A stretch of 64,000 nucleotides of DNA from Variovorax sp. PBL-H6 (GTDB lineage Bacteria > Pseudomonadota > Gammaproteobacteria > Burkholderiales > Burkholderiaceae_C): NCBI RefSeq assembly GCF_901827155.1, contig NZ_LR594659.1, positions 1,364,001-1,428,000 of the forward strand, given 5' to 3'. Positions 28,601-38,992 of this stretch are shown here, in pieces (within the stretch, counting starts at the first letter, position 1; the number at the start of each line of letters is the position of its first letter). A model generated the notes under the pieces. That model searched no databases. It was not told the DNA's origin and saw only the letters and a list, made by a program, of their open reading frames with translations. The position numbers and the translations under genes are program-made.

Positions 28601-31568
28601 ACAGCAGCAGGCCACGCGCATCGCTCTTGCCGCTGCAGACGGTGCCGATCTCCTTTGCATCGGTCTTGTTGTCGTAGGTGTAGAAGCCGCCGACCATGCG
28701 CTTGCGGCTGGTGGTGGTGATGCGCGCGATGGCGCGCACGTTGAGCGTCACGCCTTCCTGCGGCTTGCCCGCGAGGTCCAGGGCCAGCGCCTGGAACTTC
28801 AGTTTCTGGCCGGTCGAGACCCAGCCCTCGGTCTTGATACCGGCGATCACGGCCGCGGGCCAGAGCGTCTGCACGCTGCGCAGCGTCTGCACCTCGCCGT
28901 TGGGATCGGCATAGGTGGCTTCGAGCAGCAGCTCGCGCGGCGCCGCCTTGGCCAGCGGGATCTTGTCGATGGTGAGCTTGCCGGCGCCGGTCTTGTCGAG
29001 CGTGAGCGGCACCTTGTCGGCCACGACGCGCAGCTCCTGCGACGCCGAATCCGATTCCTCGGCATCGCCTGCCGACAGCCCATCCTGGCGCGGCGGCACG
29101 AAGCTGAAACTGTCGAAGTCTGCGAAAGAAAGACTCTTGGTCCGCACCGCCGCCGACACCCGCACCGGCAGGTTGACCGCGCCGCCGCCGGCCACATAGT
29201 TGACCTGCACGTCGGTGGGCAGCGAGGTCGCGGCCACCAGCGGCTTCTTTTCGGCCGGGGCGATCCGGCCCTCGAGCACCGGCAGTCGGAACTCCTCGAC
29301 GCGGAACTGGCCGGTACCGTAGCTGCGCTCGCCGCCGTCTTCGCTGTCCGTGGCGTTGGTGCCGCTGCCTTTGCGCAGCTCGACCTGGTAGAGCCCCAGC
29401 TTGGCCGCCGGCGGGATCGCAAAGGTGTTCTCGCCACTCCGCCCGCCGGTCGCCGTCCTGCGCCAGGCGAGCGGTTGGGTGAACTGCTGCCCGCTGCCCA
29501 CATGCGTCACGACCAGCGTGTCGGGGAGGCTCTTCGGCAAACCGAAGCCCTCGCTCGTCTGTGTCCGGATCAGGTGCTTCATCGACACGGTCTCGCCGGC
29601 CCGCAGCAGCGTGCGGTCGAACACCGTGTGTGCCACGCGGTCGGGCTCGGGCTCCAGGCTCGTGGGCACGTTGAAGCGCCAGGGCTCGATGCCGCGCTGC
29701 CAGTCGCTCCAGGTGAAGGCGAGATCTTCCACGCCGGCCTCGTCCTTGGCGCGGGCGCTCACGAAGTACGCGTCGCTGTTGTAGTCCTCCTCGCTGGAGC
29801 AGCTGGGTGGCGTGGGCGGGATGCCGGCGAGCCGCACCAGCCCGCGCGCATCGGTGGTGCCGCCACCGATCTCCCTGCCGTTGCAGTCCGAGACGCGCAC
29901 CGCCGCGTTGGCAACCACCATGCCCTTGTCGAGCGTGGTGACCCAGGCGAGCGCGTTCTCGCGGCCCAGCTTGAAGTGCACCGCGAGGTTGGTGGCGAGC
30001 GCCGTGGTGCGCACGTACATGGTTCGGCCCGCACCGTAGCGCTCGTCGAGCAGCGTGTCGCCCAGCTTCTGCGATGCGATCTCCAGCACATGGAAGCCGG
30101 GCGTGAGCGGGATGCCGATCACCTCGAAGGGGCGTGGGTCCCCGCTTTCGGCCTTGGGCATGTCGAGCGTCTTCACGCCGGACCGGCCGCCGAGCAGCGA
30201 GACCATGCGGGTCTGGACGTTCTCGCGATCGTCCTTGTCGATGATCTTCGGCAGCGCGCCCTCTACGTCTCGCGCCGCCTGCGTGCGCGAGATCACGTAG
30301 TTGCTGTCGTAGCGCCGAACCTTGCGGAACCAGGCAATGATGTCCGCGTCGGTGCTCGGTTTCATGTCGCTCACCTTGCCGGGCGTCAGCGCCTGTACCT
30401 GCAATGCCGGCTCGACGCGCCGCACCGTGACGGGCATCAGCGCCGTGCCGCCCGGCTCGGCCAGGCGCTCCACCACGCCGAACGGAGAAGCAGCGAACTT
30501 GGCCAGCGGCGGCATGGCGCCGGTCGCCACCTTCAGCGGAAAGCTGTCGGGCGACGCCAGCGCGCGGCCCGATGCGTCCTGGAACCCGGCCGGCAGCGTG
30601 ATCGTGAAGGGCGTCTGCTCGGCAAATGGCGGCGGGAAGCTCGCCGAATCGACCACCGCGTCCTCGTCCTGCGAGGTGTTCTCGCCGTCGAACTTCGGCT
30701 TGATGGTCTTGCCGCCGCCCTGCAGCGTGATCTGCGTCGCCAGTTTGCGCGCCACCGGCGAATTGAACTGAAGCACCAGTGGCTTGAGCGGCAGGCAGGC
30801 CGACTGCGCGTTCTCGCGCTCGCAGCTGAAAGAGACGGCGAATGGCTCGCGCACTTCGAAGTTCAGGCGTCGCTCGACCGCATTGGCCACGCCGGAGGGC
30901 GTGGCCACGCCCTTGCCATAGACCAGCTGCAGGCGCCCGCCCGGGCTCAGTCGCCGGTTGCACTGCAGCGTGACGAAGCGCAGCGGCGTCTTCTCGGCCT
31001 CCTTGTCGCGGCCAAAGGCCTTCAGCAAGGCCTGGCGCTGCACGCCTTCGACTAGCCGGACCGGAATGCGCTCGCCCACGCCGTCGGCCTGGCACCCGAT
31101 GTTGGCACGCACGCTCTCCAGCGTCGCCGGGCCGTTGAGCTCGAGCATGAACTGCTGCTCTTCGTCGATCTTGCCGTAGCTGGGCTGCCAGCTCCGCACG
31201 AACGGGCCGCCGCTGGAGAACTGGTAGCGCTCGGGCCCGGTCAGCTCGGCGCCCGTGGCCGACTTGAAGCTCGCGATCCGGGTGACCGTGCAGCGCACGC
31301 CCGGTGGCAGGTCGTTCTCGAAGTCCCAGACCCACTGCTTATCGCCGGTCCAGCGGCCGGTGCCCTTGCCGGCCTGCGCATCGCTGCAGCTCACCGCCAG
31401 CGGCGCGGGCGCCTTGGGATCCCCGAAGTTGACGGCTGTCTGGTCGAACTTGGCAACTACCTGGCGGATCCGAGCGACTTCACCTTGCGGCGTGAGGCTG
31501 GCGATCTGCAGCGCATGGGCGCCAAGGGCGCACAGGCTCAGCGCGATGGCAGCGAAGGACCGCGTCAT
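25602..31568 (-). CDS. Alpha-2-macroglobulin family periplasmic protein (YfhM-like)
   Basis: At 1988 residues this is the largest gene in the window. Bacterial alpha-2-macroglobulins are protease traps thought to guard the periplasm, often paired with PBP1C. Residues 1-20 (MTRSFAAIALSLCALGAHA) are a Sec signal without a proper lipobox, so the product looks soluble and periplasmic rather than a lipoprotein. The long beta-rich macroglobulin region fills the first two thirds. The thioester motif CLEQ lies at 1495-1498 (in YACLEQKTSK), followed by the helical thioester domain and a C-terminal receptor-like domain. The ATG at 31568 is preferred; 24 upstream codons have no signal-peptide character. 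Unlike E. coli, pbpC is not adjacent but 27 kb away. Confidence 0.92.
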   Translation of the reverse strand: MTRSFAAIALSLCALGAHALQIASLTPQGEVARIRQVVAKFDQTAVNFGDPKAPAPLAVSCSDAQAGKGTGRWTGDKQWVWDFENDLPPGVRCTVTRIASFKSATGAELTGPERYQFSSGGPFVRSWQPSYGKIDEEQQFMLELNGPATLESVRANIGCQADGVGERIPVRLVEGVQRQALLKAFGRDKEAEKTPLRFVTLQCNRRLSPGGRLQLVYGKGVATPSGVANAVERRLNFEVREPFAVSFSCERENAQSACLPLKPLVLQFNSPVARKLATQITLQGGGKTIKPKFDGENTSQDEDAVVDSASFPPPFAEQTPFTITLPAGFQDASGRALASPDSFPLKVATGAMPPLAKFAASPFGVVERLAEPGGTALMPVTVRRVEPALQVQALTPGKVSDMKPSTDADIIAWFRKVRRYDSNYVISRTQAARDVEGALPKIIDKDDRENVQTRMVSLLGGRSGVKTLDMPKAESGDPRPFEVIGIPLTPGFHVLEIASQKLGDTLLDERYGAGRTMYVRTTALATNLAVHFKLGRENALAWVTTLDKGMVVANAAVRVSDCNGREIGGGTTDARGLVRLAGIPPTPPSCSSEEDYNSDAYFVSARAKDEAGVEDLAFTWSDWQRGIEPWRFNVPTSLEPEPDRVAHTVFDRTLLRAGETVSMKHLIRTQTSEGFGLPKSLPDTLVVTHVGSGQQFTQPLAWRRTATGGRSGENTFAIPPAAKLGLYQVELRKGSGTNATDSEDGGERSYGTGQFRVEEFRLPVLEGRIAPAEKKPLVAATSLPTDVQVNYVAGGGAVNLPVRVSAAVRTKSLSFADFDSFSFVPPRQDGLSAGDAEESDSASQELRVVADKVPLTLDKTGAGKLTIDKIPLAKAAPRELLLEATYADPNGEVQTLRSVQTLWPAAVIAGIKTEGWVSTGQKLKFQALALDLAGKPQEGVTLNVRAIARITTTSRKRMVGGFYTYDNKTDAKEIGTVCSGKSDARGLLLCEAELKEAGQVELIASATDAEGRDSRAASSVYVTRQGELWFGGEDHDRIDVLPEKKNYQPGETARFQVRSPFRFATALVSVEREGVIETQVVRLDGKDPTVTLQVKPEWGPNAYVSVLALRGRLREVPWYSFFTWGFKAPREWWTAFWYEGKEYVAPTALVDLSKPAYRLGLAEIRVGTQAHQLDVKVASDKPSYPVRGKALVTISARLPDGKPAAGAEVALAAVDQALLELMPNDSWKLLEAMLQRRSWGVSTSTAQMEIVGRRHYGRKAVPAGGGGGKGQTRELLDTLLLWNPAVVLDANGQAQVTVPLNDALTTFRVVAVADAGTGLFGTGQASIQATQDLQIISGLPPLVREDDQFRAQITLRNTTQKVMKVEAAPRATLLTLEPQTVDIPAGEARELSWTVTAPAQLAQTRAEALLWEIEAKDQIGGARDALKVRQRIVPAVPLTVQQATLVQLDGPFTLDIAPPADALPGRGGLKLSLQPRLAEGLTGVRDWFAAYPYACLEQKTSKSIGLRDGKAWQAVVAQLPGYLDGDGLANYFPPRDGEANRGSDILTAYLLAAAHEAAALDPAFALPDAARAPMEQGLIAFVEGRIQREFWSPRKDLDVRKLAALEALSRYGKVQGRMIGSIAIVPNQWPTSAVVDWLNILKRVPDLPQRQQRIEEANNVLKSRLSYQGTKLIFSTERDDYWWWLMASGDVNTARLLLAVLDDPAWREDIGQLASGFIGRQQKGAWHTTTANLWGGLALEKFSRQFENTPVTGITAANLGDAKAQVDWSKVERVKASDPAGALNQTTAFGAPAAPGNLRNNGMFLPWPADAPATRDSLLVTQSGSGKPWLTLQSVAAVQRKAPFSAGYAIRKTVTPVEQSVKGVYTRGDVLRVSLEVNASADMTWVAITDPVPGGATILGSGLGRDSQIATQGEKRSGSGSPVFEERSFEAFRSYYEYLPKGVVKMEYTVRLNNVGEFALPPSRVEALYAPEMFGELPNERLKVQPAR

Positions 31569-31654
31569 TGTTCTCGTTTTCAACAGCTTCTCCTTTGGGA
31601 GCGCAGCGTATCGCAACTCCTTGGTGCCATAGGCGTCCACTATGATCGATCGAT

Positions 31655-32896
31655 ATGAAACTGCTGTTCAGCCATCCCGCAGGCAACCAGAACGTGCGCG
31701 CCATGCTCGACGGACTGGAGGCCGCCGGCATGCTCGCTCGTTTCGCGACCACGGTGGCCGTGGAGCCGGACAATGTCGCCCTGAAGCTCGTGCCCCAGGG
31801 GCTGAGTCGCGACCTGCTGCGGCGCCGCTTCAACATCCCGCGCGAGAAGATCCTGCAACACCCCTGGCGCGAACTGGCGCGGGCCGTCTGCTCCCGTGCC
31901 GGCTGGAACTACTGGCTGCGGCACGAGAAGGGCTTCGCTTCCATCGACGGCGTGCTGCAGGACTTCGACCGCTTCAGCGCCCGCGCTCTGCCCCGGCTGC
32001 ACGAGCGCCTCGGCCTCGGCGCCGTCTACACCTATGAAGACTCCGCCCTCGACACCTTCAAGGCCGCCAAGGGCCTGGGCTTGAAATGCGTGTACGACCT
32101 GCCGATTTCCTACTGGGAGGTGGGCCGCAAGCTGATGGAAGAAGAGGTGGAGCGTCTGCCCGCCTGGGTCGAGGCGATGGGCGGCGGCATGTCCGATTCG
32201 CCCGCCAAGCTCGAACGCAAGGCGCGCGAGCTCGAATTGGCCGACCTGGTGGTGGTGCCCAGCCGCTTCGTCGCTGATTCTCTGCCGGCCTGGGCCGGGC
32301 AAAAGACGCGGGTGCTCTCGCCTTTCGGCTCTCCACTGCCGGCGGCCGTGGCCTCGCGCAAGACGGTCGACCCCTCGAAGCCGCTGCGCGTGCTCTTCGT
32401 CGGCTCGATGGGCCAGCGCAAGGGACTGGGCGACCTGTTCCAGGCCATGCACCTGCTCAAGGGCGAGAACATCGAGCTGGTCGTCATGGGCTCGCTGCTG
32501 AATGAGCCCGCCTTCTATCGCGGCCAGTACGCCGACTTCACGCACGAGAAGGGGCGCCCCCATGCCGAGGTGCTGGCCCTGATGCGCAGCTGCGACGTGT
32601 TCTGCCTGCCTTCGCTCTACGAAGGACGCGCGCTGGTCATGCAGGAGGCGATGAGCCAGGGCCTGCCGATCGTGATCACGCCCAACACCGGCGGGGACGA
32701 CCTGGTGATCGAGGGCAAGACCGGCTTCCTGGTGCCGATCCGCTCGCCCGAAAAGATCGCGGAGAAGCTCGCCTGGTTCAACCAGAACCGGCAGGAACTC
32801 CCGGCCATGAGCGAGGCGGCCGTGCAGCACGCGGCCACCTACACCTGGAGGAACTACAGCGAGGTCGTGATCGACGCCATCCGCAAGCTGGCGTAG
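31655..32896 (+). CDS. Glycosyltransferase family 4-like protein
   Basis: A 413-residue GT-B fold glycosyltransferase. The N-terminal half (MKLLFSHPAGNQNVRAMLDG onward) binds the acceptor; the C-terminal Rossmann half has VLFVGSMGQRKGLGDLFQAM and the nucleotide-sugar motif FCLPSLYEGRALVMQEAMSQ (E-x7-E), followed by GLPIVITPNTGGDDLV. Donor and acceptor cannot be told from sequence. It is divergent from the macroglobulin gene with 86 bases between starts, and the OpgC-like gene follows after 69 bases. It probably adds a sugar to an envelope glycan. Confidence 0.88.
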   Translation: MKLLFSHPAGNQNVRAMLDGLEAAGMLARFATTVAVEPDNVALKLVPQGLSRDLLRRRFNIPREKILQHPWRELARAVCSRAGWNYWLRHEKGFASIDGVLQDFDRFSARALPRLHERLGLGAVYTYEDSALDTFKAAKGLGLKCVYDLPISYWEVGRKLMEEEVERLPAWVEAMGGGMSDSPAKLERKARELELADLVVVPSRFVADSLPAWAGQKTRVLSPFGSPLPAAVASRKTVDPSKPLRVLFVGSMGQRKGLGDLFQAMHLLKGENIELVVMGSLLNEPAFYRGQYADFTHEKGRPHAEVLALMRSCDVFCLPSLYEGRALVMQEAMSQGLPIVITPNTGGDDLVIEGKTGFLVPIRSPEKIAEKLAWFNQNRQELPAMSEAAVQHAATYTWRNYSEVVIDAIRKLA

Positions 32897-32965
32897 TACC
32901 GAAACACCCGCCGTGATCGCCCGTCCTGGGACAGCTCCGCTGTCCATGCCCGGTGCCGAGCTCCG

Positions 32966-34153
32966 ATGAAGCGCTACTGGGAAATCGACGCACTGCGCGG
33001 GCTCATGCTCGTGCTGATGACCTTCACGCACCTGCCCACGCGGTTCACCGATCCGCTGGGGCAGCCCTTCGGCTTCGTCTCGGCGGCCGAGGGCTTCGTG
33101 CTGCTCTCGGCCTTCGTCGCCGGCCTGGTCTACACCCGAATCAGCGACCGCCAGGGCGTCGACGCCATGCGCCGCGCCTTCTGGCGGCGTGCGCTCAAGG
33201 TCTACCTGGCGCAGGCGGCGACGCTGCTGTTCCTGTTCACCGTCATCACCCGAGTCGGGCTGCGCATCGACCAGCCTGCGGTGAAGAACCTGCTGGCCTT
33301 CTATCTCACGAACCCGATCGAGGGCTTCGGCTACTCGCTGCTGCTGGTGTACGAGCCCGCGCTGCTCGACATCCTGCCGATGTACATCTTCTTCATGCTG
33401 ATGAGCCCATGGGTGCTTGCCTTCGCGCTGCGCCACGGCTGGACGGTCGTGATGGTGGCGAGTGCCGCGTTGTGGGGGCTGGCCCAGTTCGAATTCAGCG
33501 AATGGCTGTACGGGCTGGCGGTGCAATACCTGCATCTGCCGGTGCCGTTCCGCGAGATGGGCGCGTTCAATGCCTTTGCCTGGCAGTTCCTGTGGTTCGC
33601 GGGGCTGTGGCTAGGCGCCAGCCGGCACGCGCCCGATGCCGAGCCCATTCGCTTCCCGAAGTGGCTGGTGGCACTCGCAGTGGGGGCGGCGCTCTACGGG
33701 CTCTGGTGGCGGCACCACGGCATCAACGGCCAGGCGCCCTTTGGCGGCGACGAGGCGATGAACCTGCTGTTCGACAAGTGGCAGCTCGGCCCGCTTCGCA
33801 TCGTCAACCTGGTGGTCCTGGGGATCGTCACCGTGCACTTCGGGCCTTCACTGATGCGGCGCCTCCCGCGCCTGCATGCGCTGGAAGCCATGGGCTCGGC
33901 CTCGCTGCCGGTGTTCTGCGCACACCTCGTGGCGGTGCTGCTGGTCCTGGCCTTCTACGGCGACAGCCAGACGGTGCGGCCGTGGTGGGGCGATGTGCTG
34001 CTGCTGGTCGTGGTATTCGCATGGCTCTACGGCGTAGCGCAGGCGACGCTGTGGTGGGACGGAAGGCGGCGCAGCCGGGCGGCGGCTACCGCGATGCCGG
34101 CGCGATCGACAGCTCGGCCCGATCCGCCGGCCGCGCCAGCTGCGCGCCGATGA
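32966..34153 (+). CDS. OpgC-domain membrane acyltransferase
   Basis: A 395-residue polytopic membrane protein of the OpgC family, related to acyltransferase-3 proteins, which adds succinyl or similar groups to osmoregulated periplasmic glucans. It opens MKRYWEIDALRGLMLVLMTF with the conserved DALRG motif, then PLGFVSAAEGF-like sequence (QPFGFVSAAEGFVLLSAFVA), and carries about ten hydrophobic helices. The C-terminus is arginine-rich. No opgG/opgH lies in the window, so its glucan substrate is inferred. Its 3' end overlaps the convergent SGNH hydrolase gene by 68 bases. Confidence 0.85.
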   Translation: MKRYWEIDALRGLMLVLMTFTHLPTRFTDPLGQPFGFVSAAEGFVLLSAFVAGLVYTRISDRQGVDAMRRAFWRRALKVYLAQAATLLFLFTVITRVGLRIDQPAVKNLLAFYLTNPIEGFGYSLLLVYEPALLDILPMYIFFMLMSPWVLAFALRHGWTVVMVASAALWGLAQFEFSEWLYGLAVQYLHLPVPFREMGAFNAFAWQFLWFAGLWLGASRHAPDAEPIRFPKWLVALAVGAALYGLWWRHHGINGQAPFGGDEAMNLLFDKWQLGPLRIVNLVVLGIVTVHFGPSLMRRLPRLHALEAMGSASLPVFCAHLVAVLLVLAFYGDSQTVRPWWGDVLLLVVVFAWLYGVAQATLWWDGRRRSRAAATAMPARSTARPDPPAAPAARR

Positions 34154-34862
34154 CCGAGCGCCAAAGGCGGTAGCCCTCGTCGTTCAGGTGCAGCTGGTCG
34201 CGCAGGAACAGTTCGGCGCGCGGCCGGCCGTCCCCGCCCAGCATGGGCGTGAAGACATCGATGTAGTCGCTGTTCGGCAGGCGCCGCAGGTAGGCGGCAA
34301 CGATGTCGTTGGTCTCACGCATGCGCGGCAGCAGCTTCTCGCGCGAGGGGCTGGGCTTGATGGAGATATAGCTGATGCGCGCATCCGGCAGCTCGGCGCG
34401 CACGGAGTTGGCGAACTGGGCGAAGCTCTCCAGCACCTCGATCGGCGTGCGGCCCTCGGCCAGGTCGTTGTCGCCCGCATAGACCAGCACGTGCCGAGGC
34501 TTGTAGCGCAGCACGAGTTCGCGTGCGAAGAAGCTGCAGTCCGCCATGGTCGAGCCGCCGAAGCCGCGGTTGATGACCACCGGCAGCTGCGGGAAGTCTT
34601 GCGCCAGCCGGGTCCAGAAGCGGATCGTGGAGCTGCCGACGAAGACGACGCCGCCCTCGCTGGGCCACTGCTGCCGGTCGGCGGCGTCGAAGGCCGAGAG
34701 CTCGGCCCGCCAGCGTGCCTGTGCCGCGAGGTGGGCAGGGGAGGGGGCCGCCTCGGAGCCGTTGGATTGAGCCTGCGAGGCGCACGCCGCGACCATGAGT
34801 GCGATTGGCAGCAGCACGCGGCGAGCTGCCCTGGCGGCGGGAGCAGCGTTCATCACAGACAT
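34086..34862 (-). CDS. SGNH/GDSL-family esterase, exported
   Basis: A 258-residue secreted hydrolase. The N-terminus has a signal peptide (VLLPIALMVAACASQAQS) with VAAC as a plausible lipobox, or signal peptidase I cleavage after SQA. The SGNH blocks are visible: block I VGSSTIRFW (serine), block II NRGFGGSTM (glycine), block III AGDNDL (asparagine) and block V DQLHLNDEG (Asp-x-x-His). ATG codons at 34862 and 34853 are both usable. It reads toward opgC with a 68-base overlap of the coding ends. Deacylation of a glycan is a reasonable but unproven role. Confidence 0.85.
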   Translation of the reverse strand: MSVMNAAPAARAARRVLLPIALMVAACASQAQSNGSEAAPSPAHLAAQARWRAELSAFDAADRQQWPSEGGVVFVGSSTIRFWTRLAQDFPQLPVVINRGFGGSTMADCSFFARELVLRYKPRHVLVYAGDNDLAEGRTPIEVLESFAQFANSVRAELPDARISYISIKPSPSREKLLPRMRETNDIVAAYLRRLPNSDYIDVFTPMLGGDGRPRAELFLRDQLHLNDEGYRLWRSVIGAQLARPADRAELSIAPASR

Positions 34863-34926
34863 GGAATACAAGCAACGCAAGAGAGGGGCTTCGATCGTAT
34901 TCGCAAGACCGAGGGTTGCGCTCCGG

Positions 34927-37317
<2,391 letters not shown>

Positions 37318-37325
37318 CCGGTCGC

Positions 37326-37736
37326 TCAGCGCAGCTCCTGCAGGCGGATCAGGTTGCCCGCGGGATCGCGGAAGGCGCAGTCGCGAACGCCATAGGGCTG
37401 CTCGGTCGGCTCCTGGACGACTTCGGTGCCGCTGGCCTGCAGCTGCTCGAAGGTGCCGTCGAGGTCTCGGGTGGCCAGGAGAATGATCCCGTAGGTGCCC
37501 TTGGCCATCATCTCGGCGATCGTGCGGCGCTCGTCGTCGGTGATGCCGGGGGAAGCGGCCGGCGGATAGAGGACGATGGACGTTCCGGGCTGGCCCGCCG
37601 GGCCCACCGTGATCCAGTGCATGCCGCCGTACGCGACATCGTTGCGGACCTCGAAGCCGAGCGTGTCGCGGTAGAAGGCCAGGGAGGCGGCCGGATCGTT
37701 GTGCGGGAGGAAGGTGGAGTGAATGGTGATGTCCAT
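37326..37736 (-). CDS. VOC (glyoxalase/bleomycin-resistance fold) family protein
   Basis: A 136-residue protein with two beta-alpha-beta-beta-beta modules. It begins MDITIHSTFLPHNDPAASLAFYRDTL in pattern, with the glyoxalase-like FYRDTLGFEV and the C-terminal VRDCAFRDPAGNLIRLQE, where a glutamate would be a metal ligand. Only some of the usual metal-binding histidines are evident, so it may bind and sequester a ligand rather than catalyse. It lies 5 bases after the AraC-type gene and 8 before the UvrA-like gene. The neighbours suggest drug or toxin tolerance. The substrate is unknown. Confidence 0.88.
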   Translation of the reverse strand: MDITIHSTFLPHNDPAASLAFYRDTLGFEVRNDVAYGGMHWITVGPAGQPGTSIVLYPPAASPGITDDERRTIAEMMAKGTYGIILLATRDLDGTFEQLQASGTEVVQEPTEQPYGVRDCAFRDPAGNLIRLQELR

Positions 37737-37741
37737 GCCGG

Positions 37742-38191
37742 TCAGTCTAATTCCGGCTCCGTGTCTCGCGCTTCTCGATTCCTGATCGGGCGTGTGACCT
37801 GTTTCGCCACGCACGACGGCATCCCCGCGGTCGCAAGTGCTTGTTGGCGCCGATAGGTGCTGGGCGGCATGCCGACCAGCTCGGCGAAGCGGGTGCTGAA
37901 GGTGCCCAGCGACGAGCACCCGACCTCGAAACAGACCTCGGTAACGCTGAGGTCGCCGCGACGCAGCAGTGCCATCGCACGCTCGATGCGCCGTGTCATC
38001 AGGTAGCTGTACGGCGATTCGCCGTAGGCGAGCCGGAACTGGCGGCTGAGGTGTCCGGCCGACATGCTCGCGTCGCGGGCGAGCGCCTCGACGTCCAGCG
38101 GCTGCGCGTACTCCCGGTCGATCCTGTCGCGAACGCGGCGCAGCCGGGCGAGGTCGCGCAGGTGCTGCGTTGCGGCGGGGCTGGGAATCAT
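37742..38191 (-). CDS. AraC-type regulator, DNA-binding domain only
   Basis: A 149-residue protein consisting almost wholly of the AraC/XylS double helix-turn-helix domain (about 12-110), with VEALARDASMSAGHLSRQF and VTEVCFEVGCSSLGTFSTRF as the two recognition units. There is no N-terminal ligand-binding domain, so effector sensing, if any, is not in this protein. The ATG at 38191 is used; 39 upstream codons are open but not protein-like. It heads the operon with the VOC and UvrA-like genes and probably controls it. The methyltransferase gene diverges 132 bases away. Confidence 0.88.
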   Translation of the reverse strand: MIPSPAATQHLRDLARLRRVRDRIDREYAQPLDVEALARDASMSAGHLSRQFRLAYGESPYSYLMTRRIERAMALLRRGDLSVTEVCFEVGCSSLGTFSTRFAELVGMPPSTYRRQQALATAGMPSCVAKQVTRPIRNREARDTEPELD

Positions 38192-38323
38192 CTGCACAAT
38201 CGTGCCATGCCGCCGTGGCGTGCTCAAGCGCAGCGGTGGGGCGTGAAGGCGCACTAGGCAAATGCAGTGCCACGAGCGGTCTTCGGTTGCCGATACGATT
38301 CGGCACAACGAGGAGTGTCAGAT

Positions 38324-38929
38324 ATGCGATCAGCCGGTGCCGCCACCTTCGACGAAGCCTATTACCGGCGCTACTACTTCGACAAGAAGACCAAGGTGGT
38401 CGACCCCCAGCACGTCGAGCGCCTGGGCGCGTTTGTCTGCGCCTACCTGCGATACCTGCGCGTGCCCGTGAGGCGAGTGCTGGACGTCGGCTGCGGCATC
38501 GGGCTGTGGCGCGACATCATCGCGCGGCAGTTCCCGTTGGCCAGCTACCACGGCGTGGAGTTCAGCGAGTACCTGTGCGGGCGCTACGGATGGGAGCGCG
38601 GTTCTGTGGTGGACTACCAGGCCGGGAAGCCCTTCGACTTCGTCATCTGCCAGGGCGTGCTGCCCTATCTCAGCCCGCCGGATCTGAAGCGCGCCTTGCG
38701 CAACCTCAGCCTGCTGAGCCAGGGCGCCCTGTACGTGGAAGCCGTGACGCGCGAGGACTTCGCGCGCGACATCGTGGATGAAGACCTGACGGACCCACGC
38801 ATCTTTCGCCACAGCGCCGAGGTGTATCGGCATGGGCTTTCGCGCCACTTTCAGGAGGTGGGCGGCGGCGTGTGGCTGAGCCGGCAAGCCGAACTGCCAC
38901 TGTTCTCGCTGGAGTGCGCACCAGAGTGA
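38324..38929 (+). CDS. Class I SAM-dependent methyltransferase
   Basis: A 201-residue cytoplasmic methyltransferase with the glycine-rich motif I VLDVGCGIGLWRD at about residues 50-62, an acidic motif II around YHGVEFSEY, and motif FDFVICQGVLPYL. The C-terminal region is unusual in ending with short beta elements and a WLSRQAELPLF strand. The ATG at 38324 is preceded by AGGAG at good spacing; upstream in-frame ATGs lack one. The substrate cannot be inferred. It is divergent from the AraC-type gene and converges on the D,D-carboxypeptidase gene. Confidence 0.85.
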   Translation: MRSAGAATFDEAYYRRYYFDKKTKVVDPQHVERLGAFVCAYLRYLRVPVRRVLDVGCGIGLWRDIIARQFPLASYHGVEFSEYLCGRYGWERGSVVDYQAGKPFDFVICQGVLPYLSPPDLKRALRNLSLLSQGALYVEAVTREDFARDIVDEDLTDPRIFRHSAEVYRHGLSRHFQEVGGGVWLSRQAELPLFSLECAPE

Positions 38930-38992
38930 CTTCTTGCTGGACTGTCGTCGGCTTTCCTCATTGCCCCGGCACCCGCCCGAAGCAGCCGTCGT

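Noticed and set aside
25575..31055. Very long plus-strand open frame (over 1800 codons)
   Set aside because: It is exactly antisense to the macroglobulin gene, is rich in R, H, A and Q with no domain signature, and arises from third-position GC bias.
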